A DNA stretch of 64,000 bases, from contig NZ_UWYY01000001.1 in assembly GCF_900608595.1 (NCBI RefSeq), forward strand, positions 124,001-188,000, given 5' to 3'. The notes under the pieces are model-generated. The model was not told where the DNA came from. It was given only the letters and a program-made list of their open reading frames with translations, and made no database searches. The position numbers and the translations under genes were made by a program. The DNA is from Promicromonospora panici (lineage in GTDB: Bacteria > Actinomycetota > Actinomycetes > Actinomycetales > Cellulomonadaceae). Shown piece after piece: positions 1 through 8,600 of the stretch. Numbering within the stretch: position 1 is the first letter of the stretch; the number at the start of each line of letters is the position of its first letter.

Positions 1-1
1 G

Positions 2-1087
2 ATGGAGGCGCAGCTTCCCGTGCGTGTCCAGGCCGGCAACCCGCCGGACATCGCGATCCTGCCGCAGCCGGGCCTGCTCCAGACGCTCGTGCGCCAGTAC
101 GACGCCGTCCTGCCCGCTCCCGAGCAGGTCGAGGCCAACGTCGACGAGGGCTGGGCGCCCGAATGGAAGGAGTACGGCACGGTCGACGGCACGTTCTACG
201 CGGCGCCGCTGGGCTCCAACGTGAAGTCGTACGTCTGGTACTCGCCGTCCATGTTCGAGGAGGCGGGTTACGAGATCCCGGAGACCTGGGACGACATGAT
301 GGCGCTCACCCAGGAGATCGCCGACAGCGGCGCGATCCCGTGGTGCGCCGGTGTCGAGTCCGGTGACGCCACCGGGTGGCCGGGCACCGACTTCATCGAG
401 GACGTCGTGCTCCGCTCGGCGGGGCCCGAGGTCTACGACCAGTGGTACACCCACGAGATCCCGTTCAACGACCCGCAGATCGTCGAGGCGTGGGACCAGG
501 CAGGCGAGATCCTCAAGAACCCGGACTACGTGAACGGTGGCCTGGGCGGGGTCGACTCGATCGCGACGGCGCCCTGGACCGACGCGGGCTACCCGATCCT
601 CGAGGGCTCGTGCTGGATGCACCGGGCCGCGAACTTCTACCAGACGCAGTGGCCTGAGGGCACCGAGGTGGCGCCCGACGGCGACGTCTACGCGTTCTAC
701 CTGCCGGCCGAGACCACCGACGAGCGTCCGACCCTGGTGGCCGGCGAGTTCATCGGTGCGTTCACCGACCGCCCGGAGGTGCAGGCGTTCCAGACCTACC
801 TGTCCAGCGCCGACTGGGCCAACGCCAAGGCGGCGGCCACCCCGGCCGGTGGCTGGGTGAGCGCCAACAACGGCCTGGACCAGGAGCTGCTCGCCACGGA
901 CTTCGACCGGCTCTCGGCCGAGATCCTCGCCGACCCGGCCACGGTGGCACGGTTCGACGCCTCCGACCTGATGCCGTCCGAGGTCGGTGCCGGCACCTTC
1001 TGGGCCGGAATCACCGAGTGGTTCGCCTCTGACCTCAGCAGCCAGGAGGTCACGGACGACATCGAAGCCTCCTGGCCCGAGGACTGA
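2..1087 (+). CDS. Carbohydrate ABC transporter substrate-binding protein, 5'-truncated
   Basis: Extracellular solute-binding protein of the sugar (family 1) type, which captures an oligosaccharide and delivers it to the two permeases downstream. About 361 residues are visible. The signal peptide and lipobox are missing because the gene runs off the left edge, so the true start is not in the window. Typical family features are the early segment GNPPDIAILPQPG, the segment YEIPETWDDMMALTQEI, and a Trp-rich C-terminal half. It is followed by a strong hairpin (1117-1147) and then two MalFG-type permeases. No ATPase gene is nearby, as in actinobacterial importers that share an MsiK-type ATPase. The substrate is not determined; alpha-glucoside is one possibility. 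Confidence 0.85.
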   Translation: MEAQLPVRVQAGNPPDIAILPQPGLLQTLVRQYDAVLPAPEQVEANVDEGWAPEWKEYGTVDGTFYAAPLGSNVKSYVWYSPSMFEEAGYEIPETWDDMMALTQEIADSGAIPWCAGVESGDATGWPGTDFIEDVVLRSAGPEVYDQWYTHEIPFNDPQIVEAWDQAGEILKNPDYVNGGLGGVDSIATAPWTDAGYPILEGSCWMHRAANFYQTQWPEGTEVAPDGDVYAFYLPAETTDERPTLVAGEFIGAFTDRPEVQAFQTYLSSADWANAKAAATPAGGWVSANNGLDQELLATDFDRLSAEILADPATVARFDASDLMPSEVGAGTFWAGITEWFASDLSSQEVTDDIEASWPED

Positions 1088-1116
1088 CCCATAGTTCTCG
1101 GCCCTGAGTGACGCGC

Positions 1117-1147
1117 GGAGGCGCGGGACCTCGTGTCCCGCGCCTCC
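1117..1147. terminator. Hairpin between binding protein and permeases
   Basis: A perfect 13-bp inverted repeat (GGAGGCGCGGGAC, loop CTCGT, then its complement) lies 30 bp after the binding-protein stop. There is no T-tract. It could partly terminate or protect the mRNA 3' end so that the binding protein is made in excess over the permeases; that role is inferred. Confidence 0.55.
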
Positions 1148-1215
1148 GTCGGCCTAGGCTCGGGACATGGCCCGGGCGATGACGGCCGGACCGACAACCA
1201 GGATCTGGAGGATCC

Positions 1216-2208
1216 GTGGACTGGTTTCTGAATGCCGGTGACGACCCGGTACACAAGTTCTTGTTGATGATCATCGCGATCGCGCTCTTCGTCGTGGTGA
1301 TGGCCCTGATCCTCTTCGTGGTGGACCGGAGACGGAATCCCTCGAAGTGGTTCGTCGCGGGCGGATTCGTCGGCCCGGCGCTGCTGCTCCTGGCGGCCGG
1401 CCTGCTCTACCCGGCAGTCGGCACCTTCGTGAACTCGTTCCAAAACCGCAACGGTTCGGCCTTCGTCGGTCTCGACAACTACATCAGGGCGTTCAGCGAA
1501 CCCGCGTTCCTCCTCGTCCTGGGGAACACGGCGCTCTGGGTGCTGGTCGCGCCGGCCCTGGCCACGTTCATCGGCCTGGTCTACGCGGTGGTGGTGGACC
1601 ACAGCCGGTTCGAGAAGTTCGCCAAGGCACTGGTGTTCCTGCCGATGGCCATCTCGATGGTGGGCGCGGGCATCATCTGGAAGTTCGTCTACGAGTACAA
1701 GCCCGACCAGCCGGGCATCGAACAGACCGGCCTCCTGAACCAGCTCATCGTCTGGCTCGGCGGCACGCCCGTGCAGTTCCTGCTGGAGCGGCCGGCCAAC
1801 ACGTTCCTGCTGATGGTCGTGCTCATCTGGATCCAGACGGGCTTCGCGATGACCCTGCTCTCGGCATCGATCCGGGCCATCCCCACCGACATCGTCGAGG
1901 CGGCCCGCCTGGACGGCCTGTCCGGCTTCGGCATGTTCTGGCGCATCACGATCCCGAGCATCCGCCCGGCGCTCGTCGTTGTGCTGACCACGATCGCGAT
2001 GACCACGCTCAAGGCCTTCGACATCGTCCGCACGATGACCGCCGGCCGGTACGGCACCTCGGTCGTCGCGAACGAGTTCTACGAGCAGAGCTTCCGGCAG
2101 AACAGCGCCGGCATGGGCGCCGCTCTCGCCGTGCTGCTGTTCATCATCGTCATCCCGGTGATCATCTACAACGTGCGCCAGATGCGCCTGGCCGAGGAGG
2201 TCCGATGA
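1216..2208 (+). CDS. Sugar ABC transporter permease, MalF-like
   Basis: Inner-membrane permease of a carbohydrate ABC importer, 330 residues. The GTG start is supported by a GGAG ribosome site a few bases upstream. There are several hydrophobic segments, and the EAA cytoplasmic loop that contacts the ATPase is visible as EAARLDGLSGFGMFWRITIP at about residues 225-244. The N-terminus carries an extra membrane segment (LLMIIAIALFVVVMALILF) before the usual permease core, as in MalF-type partners. The stop overlaps the start of the next permease (ATGA), which indicates translational coupling. Confidence 0.9.
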   Translation: MDWFLNAGDDPVHKFLLMIIAIALFVVVMALILFVVDRRRNPSKWFVAGGFVGPALLLLAAGLLYPAVGTFVNSFQNRNGSAFVGLDNYIRAFSEPAFLLVLGNTALWVLVAPALATFIGLVYAVVVDHSRFEKFAKALVFLPMAISMVGAGIIWKFVYEYKPDQPGIEQTGLLNQLIVWLGGTPVQFLLERPANTFLLMVVLIWIQTGFAMTLLSASIRAIPTDIVEAARLDGLSGFGMFWRITIPSIRPALVVVLTTIAMTTLKAFDIVRTMTAGRYGTSVVANEFYEQSFRQNSAGMGAALAVLLFIIVIPVIIYNVRQMRLAEEVR

Positions 2209-3131
2209 GTACCGCACAGCCGGCCGTGACGCCCAAGGTGACCGCTCCGCCGTCGACGGTCGGCGATCGAGCGCGCAAGGCGAAGAAGGCGCTCACCTCG
2301 CCATGGGCGAGCACGCTCGCCATCGTGATCGCGATCCTCTGGACGGTGCCGACGTTCGGCCTGCTGGTCACGTCGTTCCGCCCAGAGCTCGATATCCGGC
2401 GCAGCGGCTGGTGGACGGTCTTCGGTGACGCGTTCGCGGGCGAGGGCGTGTTCTCGATGCGCAACTACGAGACGGCGCTGTTCGGCAGCTCGACCAACCT
2501 GATCGACTACTTCGTGAACTCGTTCGTGATCACGCTGCCCGCGGTGTTCATCCCGATCACCATCGCGCTGCTCGCGGCGTACGCGTTCGCGTGGATCGAC
2601 TTCAAGGGCCGCGACTTTCTGTTCGTCATGGTCTTCGCGCTGCAGATCGTACCGATCCAGATCACGCTCATCCCGCTGCTGTCCGCCTACGTCGACACGG
2701 GGATCAACGGCACGTTCTGGCCCATCTGGCTGTCGCACTCGATGTTCGCGCTGCCGCTGGCCATCTTCCTGCTGCACAACTTCATGAAGGACGTCCCGTC
2801 CTCGCTGGTCGAGGCAGCTCGCGTCGACGGTGCGGGCCACGTGCAGATCTTCTTCAAGGTGATGATGCCGCTGCTCACTCCGGCGATCGCCGCGTTCGGG
2901 ATCTTCCAGTTCCTGTGGGTGTGGAACGACCTGCTCGTCGGTCTGGTGATGGGTTCCACGAGCACGTCGCCGCTGACGGTGCGCATCGCCGAGATGGCGG
3001 GCTCGCGTGGCGGCGACTGGCACGTGCTGTCCGCCGGTGCGTTCATCTCGATCATCGTCCCGCTGATCGTGTTCCTCGCACTGCAGCGTTTCTTCGTCCG
3101 AGGCATGCTGGCGGGCTCGGTCAAGGGCTGA
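2205..3131 (+). CDS. Sugar ABC transporter permease, MalG-like
   Basis: Second permease of the importer, 308 residues. ATG overlaps the upstream stop by 4 bp. The EAA motif is EAARVDGAGHVQIFFKVMMP, followed by LLTPAIAAFGIFQFLWVWND, characteristic of MalG-type subunits. The N-terminal ~35 residues are polar and cytoplasmic before the first membrane segment. It ends the three-gene visible operon and runs into a large palindrome (3139-3249) shared with the convergent ogt gene. Confidence 0.9.
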   Translation: MSTAQPAVTPKVTAPPSTVGDRARKAKKALTSPWASTLAIVIAILWTVPTFGLLVTSFRPELDIRRSGWWTVFGDAFAGEGVFSMRNYETALFGSSTNLIDYFVNSFVITLPAVFIPITIALLAAYAFAWIDFKGRDFLFVMVFALQIVPIQITLIPLLSAYVDTGINGTFWPIWLSHSMFALPLAIFLLHNFMKDVPSSLVEAARVDGAGHVQIFFKVMMPLLTPAIAAFGIFQFLWVWNDLLVGLVMGSTSTSPLTVRIAEMAGSRGGDWHVLSAGAFISIIVPLIVFLALQRFFVRGMLAGSVKG

Positions 3132-3138
3132 CCCCAAG

Positions 3139-3249
3139 CTGGCGAGGTAGAACCAGGGCGAGGTAGAACTCTGGCGAGGTAGAACCGCAGCGAACCCGCT
3201 GGTTCTCACCTCGCCAGAGTTCTACCTCGCCCTGGTTCTACCTCGGCAG
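3139..3249. repeat. Large palindrome at a convergent junction (GGCGAGGTAGAAC family)
   Basis: The left arm (3139-3186) and right arm (3201-3249) are almost perfectly complementary over about 48 bp, with one mismatch and one bulged base. The loop can add four more pairs (AGCG/CGCT). The left arm itself holds three copies of GGCGAGGTAGAAC. The right arm contains the TAG stop codon of ogt (3238-3240). The element lies between convergent genes, so it is probably a bidirectional transcription stop or mRNA-end structure. A related palindrome lies at 56322-56385. Confidence 0.85.
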
Positions 3250-3792
3250 GGTGGCTTCGCGGGCCAGCAGGCTTTCCTTGATCGGTAGGCCGTAGCGGAA
3301 ACCGCCCAGGGTGCCGTCCAGGCGCAGGATGCGGTGGCACGGCACGAACAGCGCCGCAGCGTTCATGGCGCACGCCCCGGCGGCCGCACGCACCGCCGCC
3401 GGGCGGCCGGCCCGCACCGCGTACTCGCTGTACGTCAGGCGTTCGCCGGCATTCACCTCGCGCAGCACGTCCCACGCGTGGGTCCGGAACGGCCCGCTCG
3501 CCTGCCGCACGGGCACACGGCCGGGCGCCCCGTGGTCGCCGTCGTAGTAGGAGCGGACGGCGTCCGCGGCCTCGCCGAGGACGCCGTCCGGCGTCGACGG
3601 CCGGTCGAGCTGCTCAGCGCTCACAGTGCCGCGCACCGTCGGGTGGACGAGCGCGTGCAGCGCGTCGAGGTCCGTGGTCCAGCCGGAGGCGAGGACCGCC
3701 TCCTGGGCCGGGCCGCCTGCGGCTCCGGAGGCCTCGGCGCCGACGAGGATGCTGAAGGGTCCGTCGGGGGTGGTGAGAGTCGTTGCGTACAT
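3238..3792 (-). CDS. ogt: Methylated-DNA--protein-cysteine methyltransferase
   Basis: DNA repair protein that removes alkyl groups from O6-alkylguanine by transferring them to its own cysteine. It has 184 residues. The active-site motif PCHR is at residues 151-154, so Cys152 is the acceptor, followed by LDGTLGGFRYGLPIKESLL, the usual C-terminal helix region. It lies downstream of and in the same direction as the Ada-AlkA fusion, 73 bp apart, which fits an adaptive-response operon. A hairpin lies in that gap (3821-3863). The stop codon is inside a long palindrome. Confidence 0.93.
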   Translation of the reverse strand: MYATTLTTPDGPFSILVGAEASGAAGGPAQEAVLASGWTTDLDALHALVHPTVRGTVSAEQLDRPSTPDGVLGEAADAVRSYYDGDHGAPGRVPVRQASGPFRTHAWDVLREVNAGERLTYSEYAVRAGRPAAVRAAAGACAMNAAALFVPCHRILRLDGTLGGFRYGLPIKESLLAREATLPR

Positions 3793-3820
3793 GGGTGGTG
3801 CTTCCTTCCGTGGGTCGGGT

Positions 3821-3863
3821 TGTCAGACGCATGGGTCACCCGCAGTGACCTGTGTTTCTGACA
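3821..3863. repeat. Nested hairpin between the Ada-AlkA gene and ogt
   Basis: TGTCAGA (3821-3827) pairs with TCTGACA (3857-3863). Inside it GGTCAC (3834-3839) pairs with GTGACC (3845-3850). It fills most of the 73-bp gap between the two repair genes. It could attenuate readthrough into ogt or stabilise message ends; the function is inferred. Confidence 0.45.
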
Positions 3864-3865
3864 CG

Positions 3866-5563
3866 TCAGGCGGAGCGCCAGAGGTGCATCGCGGCATACG
3901 AGCGCCAGGGCGCCCACACTGCACCGCGCCGGGCGAGCTCCTTGAACTGGTGGGGCCGGGGATCCTCCGCGGAGACCAGGCCGAGGTTGCGGGCGCCGGC
4001 GAGCAGGGCGACGTCGCCGTCCATGAGGACGTCGGGGTCGCCGAGCACCCGCAGCGCCACGTAGCCGGCCGTCCACGGGCCGATCCCTGGCCGGGAGACC
4101 AGGCGTCGGCGCAGGTCGTCGGGGTCGTCGCCGACACTCAGGGTGAGGGTCCCGGCGGCGAGGTCGCGGCCGGCGCCGATCACCGTCGCCAGGGTCCGGG
4201 CAGGCAGGCGCAGGTGCGCCTCGGAGCCGTCGGCCACCTGTGCGGCCGTGGGGAACAGGCGGGTCAGGCCGCCGAACGCCGAGGCATACGGGGTGCCTAC
4301 GCCCTTCGCGAGCCGGGACAGGTGGGTACGAGCCGCGGCGACGCTGATCTGCTGGCCGACGATCGCGCGGACCAGGAGCTCCGCAGGGTCGAGCGTGCCC
4401 GGCACCCGGATCCCGGGCACCGTGCCGACCGACGGCGCGAGCGCCGGGTCGGCGGCGAGCGCGGAGTCGACGGCGACCGGGTCGGCGTCTAGGTCCAGGA
4501 GCCGCCGCACCCGCGCGACGGCGACCGGGGCGTCAGTCAGGTCGGTCAGCTCGAGATCCAGCTCGACCCGGCCGCTGCCCGGACGCGGCACGCGTACCTC
4601 GAACGCCCCGGGGCCGTGCGGCAGGGCGACGGTGCGTGCGTACCGGAGAGCGTCCAGGTCGGCCGACTCCACGCCCTCGACCGAGCGGACGGCGAGGAAC
4701 TCCAGCACACCACGCGCGTCGAACGGCTCCCGCACGGGCAGGGCGAGCGAGATCCGGACGGGCTCCACGAGCGCGGGCGCCAGTTCGGTCGGTTGGGCGG
4801 TCCGAGTTCGGTCCGTTGCACCGACTTCGGCCGGATGCTTCGAGTTCGGTCCATCAGCCGACCGATCTCGAAGCAACGGACCGAACTCGCGCCCGGAGCC
4901 CGCAGCCTCGCGCCCGGAGCCCGCAGCCTCGCGCCCGGAGCCCCCAGACTCGCGCCCGGAGCCCGCAGCCTCGCGCGCGGTCCGCCGCCGACGGGCCCGC
5001 AGCTCCGACGGCGTCGCGCCGAACACCTCGGCCACGGTGTCGTTGAACTGCCGGATCGAGCCGAACCCGGCCGCGAAGGCGACGTCGGCCAGGCGCAGCG
5101 ACGTGCCGACCAGGAGGGCCCGGGCCGTCTGGGCGCGCTGCGCCCGGGCCAGCGCCAGCGGCCCCGCACCCAGCTCGCTGACGAGCAGGCGGTGCAGCTG
5201 CCGCTCGGAGTAGCCCAGGCGCGTGGCCAGCCCGGATACCCCCTCCCGGTCGACGACGCCGTCGGCCACCAGGCGCATCGCGCGCCCCGTGAGGTCCCGG
5301 CGAAGGTCCCACGCGGGGGTGCCGGGCGCTGCCTCGGGCAGGCAGCGCTTGCAGGCGCGGAACCCGGCCTCGTGCGCGGCAGCGGAGGTCAGGTAGAAGG
5401 ACACGTTCTCGGCCTTCGGCGTGCGTGCGGGGCACGACGGCCGGCAGTAGATGCCGGTGGTGCGCACCGCCGTGTAGAACTGCCCGTCGAAGCGGGAGTC
5501 GCGCGCGGCGATGGCGCGATAACGCTCGGTGAACGCGGGATCGCGGAGCTCGACGTCGGTCAT
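3866..5563 (-). CDS. Ada regulatory domain fused to AlkA DNA glycosylase
   Basis: Bifunctional alkylation-response protein, 565 residues from the ATG at 5563 (an in-frame codon nine bases earlier is also possible). Residues 1-80 form the Ada zinc domain with Cys40, Cys44, Cys71 and Cys74; Cys40 matches the methylphosphotriester-accepting cysteine. Residues ~85-185 are an AraC-type DNA-binding domain. The C-terminal ~300 residues are an AlkA-type 3-methyladenine glycosylase with the helix-hairpin-helix [15 protein letters not shown] and a downstream DGD whose second Asp fits the catalytic aspartate. The linker (about residues 195-255) is unusual: it is coded by four 21-bp tandem repeats and a palindrome-bearing segment. 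Confidence 0.93.
   Translation of the reverse strand: MTDVELRDPAFTERYRAIAARDSRFDGQFYTAVRTTGIYCRPSCPARTPKAENVSFYLTSAAAHEAGFRACKRCLPEAAPGTPAWDLRRDLTGRAMRLVADGVVDREGVSGLATRLGYSERQLHRLLVSELGAGPLALARAQRAQTARALLVGTSLRLADVAFAAGFGSIRQFNDTVAEVFGATPSELRARRRRTAREAAGSGRESGGSGREAAGSGREAAGSGREFGPLLRDRSADGPNSKHPAEVGATDRTRTAQPTELAPALVEPVRISLALPVREPFDARGVLEFLAVRSVEGVESADLDALRYARTVALPHGPGAFEVRVPRPGSGRVELDLELTDLTDAPVAVARVRRLLDLDADPVAVDSALAADPALAPSVGTVPGIRVPGTLDPAELLVRAIVGQQISVAAARTHLSRLAKGVGTPYASAFGGLTRLFPTAAQVADGSEAHLRLPARTLATVIGAGRDLAAGTLTLSVGDDPDDLRRRLVSRPGIGPWTAGYVALRVLGDPDVLMDGDVALLAGARNLGLVSAEDPRPHQFKELARRGAVWAPWRSYAAMHLWRSA
4804..4888. repeat. Intragenic palindrome in the Ada-AlkA linker (TTCGGTCCGTTGC family)
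   Basis: GAGTTCGGTCCGTTGC (4804-4819) is perfectly complementary to 4873-4888, and an inner stem pairs CTTCGAG (4838-4844) with CTCGAAG (4867-4873). The core resembles the intergenic palindrome at 31605-31670: GAGTTCGGTC-CATCAGCC-GACCGATCTC here against GAGATCGGTC-AATCAAAC-GACCGATCTC there. In the gene it is read in frame as a polar linker. Confidence 0.8.
4890..4976. repeat. Four tandem 21-bp repeats in the Ada-AlkA linker
   Basis: Four consecutive 21-bp units (consensus CGCGCCCGGAGCCCGCAGCCT on the plus strand, the third with two changes) encode REAAGSG-type heptads on the minus strand, between the AraC domain and the glycosylase domain. The unit length is a multiple of three, so copy-number change would lengthen or shorten the linker without a frameshift. 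Confidence 0.85.
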
Positions 5564-5670
5564 AGCCACCATCCTGCGCCCCGTCCGGACGCGGCGGCTA
5601 GCGGGATTCGGACACGGCAGTGAGCGCCGTCAGACGGGCTCCGGACGCACCCGGCCGACGCCGCCCGCGC

Positions 5671-8600
5671 TCACCGCAGGTCGCGGAGGTACGCCGCCGC
5701 ACCCCCGTAGCCTGCGGTGCGTCGTTCGTCCAGGGTGGCGATGATGAGCAGCACCCCGCCGGCCGCCGCGAGCGTGAGCATCCACGGCACCGCGGAGATC
5801 TCGGTCCCGAGCTGGGTCAGGAACACGACGAGCACCTCGACCGGCAGCACCCAGACGCCGAGCAAAAACGGCGACGCGAGCCCCCGGCGGGAGCCCACGA
5901 GCACGCCCGCCAGCGCCACGCCGACCACGAGCACCGCCCGCCACGTCTGCGGGTCGGTGAAGGTGGCGAGCACCGAGGGCCCGAGCAAGGCCAGGATGCC
6001 CGGGCCGAGCAGCGCCCACGAGCCGGTCCAGCCGACCGGCCAGCCGACCAGGGTGCGCTGCGGGACGCGGGCGGAGTCGGGCCCGCCGACCTTCGTCTGC
6101 GCCTCCCACTCGCCGAGCGCGAAGCAGCCCGCGACGACCAGACCGACGCCGAGCGGCACGGAGAAGACCTCGACCCGCAGCTCACGCGGGGTCCAGGCAG
6201 CGATCGCCGCCGCCAGCGCGCCCAGCCAGACGGCCCAGGACGGGATACCGGTGGTCAGCCCTCGCAGGAGCCGGCGCGCGACCAGCACGAGCAGGACCAG
6301 CAGCGCGACCTCCAGCACCCAGAGCGTGACTATCGCGCCCCAGTGCGGCTCCACGTTCGCCACGGCCCCCGCGACGAGGAACAGCAGCGCGGGCGCGTGG
6401 CCGCCCAGGTCGATCGCACGCCGCAGGCGGCCCGACGGCGCCCCCGCCCGCGCGCCGGTCATCGTGCCGAGCGGGCCGGCCGTCACTCCGAAAGCGCCGG
6501 TCATCGCGCCGAAGGAGAGCACCCCGGCCGCGCTCGCCCAGCCGAGCCCGATCGCGAAGCGCGCTCCGGGCAAGCCGACGGCGTGGCTCGCGACCTGCAG
6601 GGACTCCACGGCGAGACCTGCGCTCGCCAGCAGCGCGGCGCCGGCGAGCAGCGCGCGGGCACGCGCCGTCCAGTCCGCGGAGACGACAGGCCACCGCCGC
6701 AGCCCCACGATCGTGAGCGTCACGACGAGCCCGACCGCCAGGAGGATCCAGGCACGCGGGTTCCCGGGCTCCGGGACGAGGGCCATCGTCAGGACGCTCG
6801 GCACCAGCGCGAGCACGGTGCCGGCGGCAGCGAGCCGCCAGCCGTGCACCACCCGCCGGGCCAGCAGTGTCCCGACGAGGACCGCGGCCAGCGCCGGCGG
6901 CAGGGTGTACGCCTCGACGAGCCGAACGCCGCCGTCCGCCAGCGCGGTCCAGACCGCCGCCGTCGCGAGCGCGCCGGTGAGCCACCAGACACGGGTCCGG
7001 TCGGGTTCGCGCGCCACGACGCCGGCCCCGACGGCGAGGAGCAGCAGCACGGCCACCGCGATGTCGGGCCCGGCAGAGGGGCGACCGTAGGCCAGCCCGA
7101 CGGTGATCGCGCCGGTGACCACGGCGCTCAGCTCGAGCACGACGCGCACCTGGCGTCCGACGACGGCGCCGTCGGGCACCCGGTCCGCGAGGAATCCCGC
7201 GACGCGCGGCGCCCCGCCCGCGACGACGGCGACGGCCGCCGCGATGATCGGGAGCAGCACCGGCGACCCGCTGACCGGCAGCAGCATCGCGCCGGCGCTC
7301 ACCGTCACGACGGAGACGGTGGGCAGCAACAGGCCCGCGGCCAGCACGCGCACGGCCGGTCCCAGGCCGGCCCGCCGGGTGAGCAGCAGCACCAGCTCCA
7401 GCAGCAGCATCGCGGAGGCGGACCCGGCGGACCACCAGGTGCGCTCGGCGATCACGGTCAGCACGCCGAGCGCGAACGGCACGGCGGTCACGCCGAGCAC
7501 GGCGAACCACTCGCCGCGGGCTGCCCGGGAACCGACGGTCACCGCGGCCGCCGTCAGGGACGCGGCCGCCGACACAGTGCACACCGCCGCCACCCAGTCC
7601 AGCCCGAGCCAGCCCAGCCAGACCCCGCCCACCACCAGGGCGTACGCGTACGCGCCGCCCACGAGGGCGGGGTGAGCCGGGCGCGGGAGGGCCGCCCGGC
7701 CGGCCAGCACCAGCGGCACGACGACGACGGACGCGGCCAGCACCGTCGGGCGGGTCTGCCAGGAGCCGAGTGCCAGCAGGCCGAGCGCGACACAGGCCCC
7801 GGTCAGGGCGGCGGCCCGCCAGGACGGGACCTCGTCCGGCCGCATCGGCGCCCCGCCGACCCGGGCGAGGACGCCGGAAGCCCGGCGCACGGCGTCGAAC
7901 CCGGACCGCACCCCGGCGACCACCGGCCGCAGCCCACGCCAGGACCGCGCCGGATCCGCGGCGGCGGCGAGCAGCACGGCCGCGAGACCCGCCAGCAGCG
8001 CGAGCGACGTCGCGGCCGAGAGCCCCGGGTGCAGGGCCGCCGCGAGGACGAGGACGACGGTCACCCAGGGCGCGAGGACGCGCGCGGTGCGCACCACCGG
8101 CGCGGTCCGGGTGGCTGTGGTGCCCGCGGCGACGCCCAGCCGCGATCCGGCCAGGACCAGCAGCGTCAGCACGACCAGCCCGAACAGGCCGGGGTCGCGG
8201 GCCTCGGTCATCATGAAGCGGGCGCCGAGCGGGCCGGCGCCCAGCTCGGGCGCGGGGCTGAGCTCCAGCGCCACCAACAGCACCTCGAACACGCGCGGAA
8301 TGGTCGCCCAGACGGCTGGAACGGACACGAGCACCCCGACGAGCCACGCCGCGAGCAGCAGGTCGGCGCGCGTCCGGGCGGCGGGCACCAGCCGGCGCGC
8401 CCGCATCGCGACCAGGGCGGTCAGCGCGACCGCGAGCCCCAGCCAGGCCGTGCCGGCCGCCGCGGGCAGGACCCACAGGAAGTCCACCCCGTCCCACGTC
8501 GCGAGGAACAGGGCGGCGACCGCGCCGAGGGAACCGGCGGTGAAGGTCCACCAGCGGCGATGCGTCCCGCGGCGGAGCACTGCGGCGACCACGGCGGTCG

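Noticed and set aside
3139..3249. Insertion sequence remnant
   Set aside because: There is no transposase fragment and no target duplication; it is only a palindrome between convergent genes.
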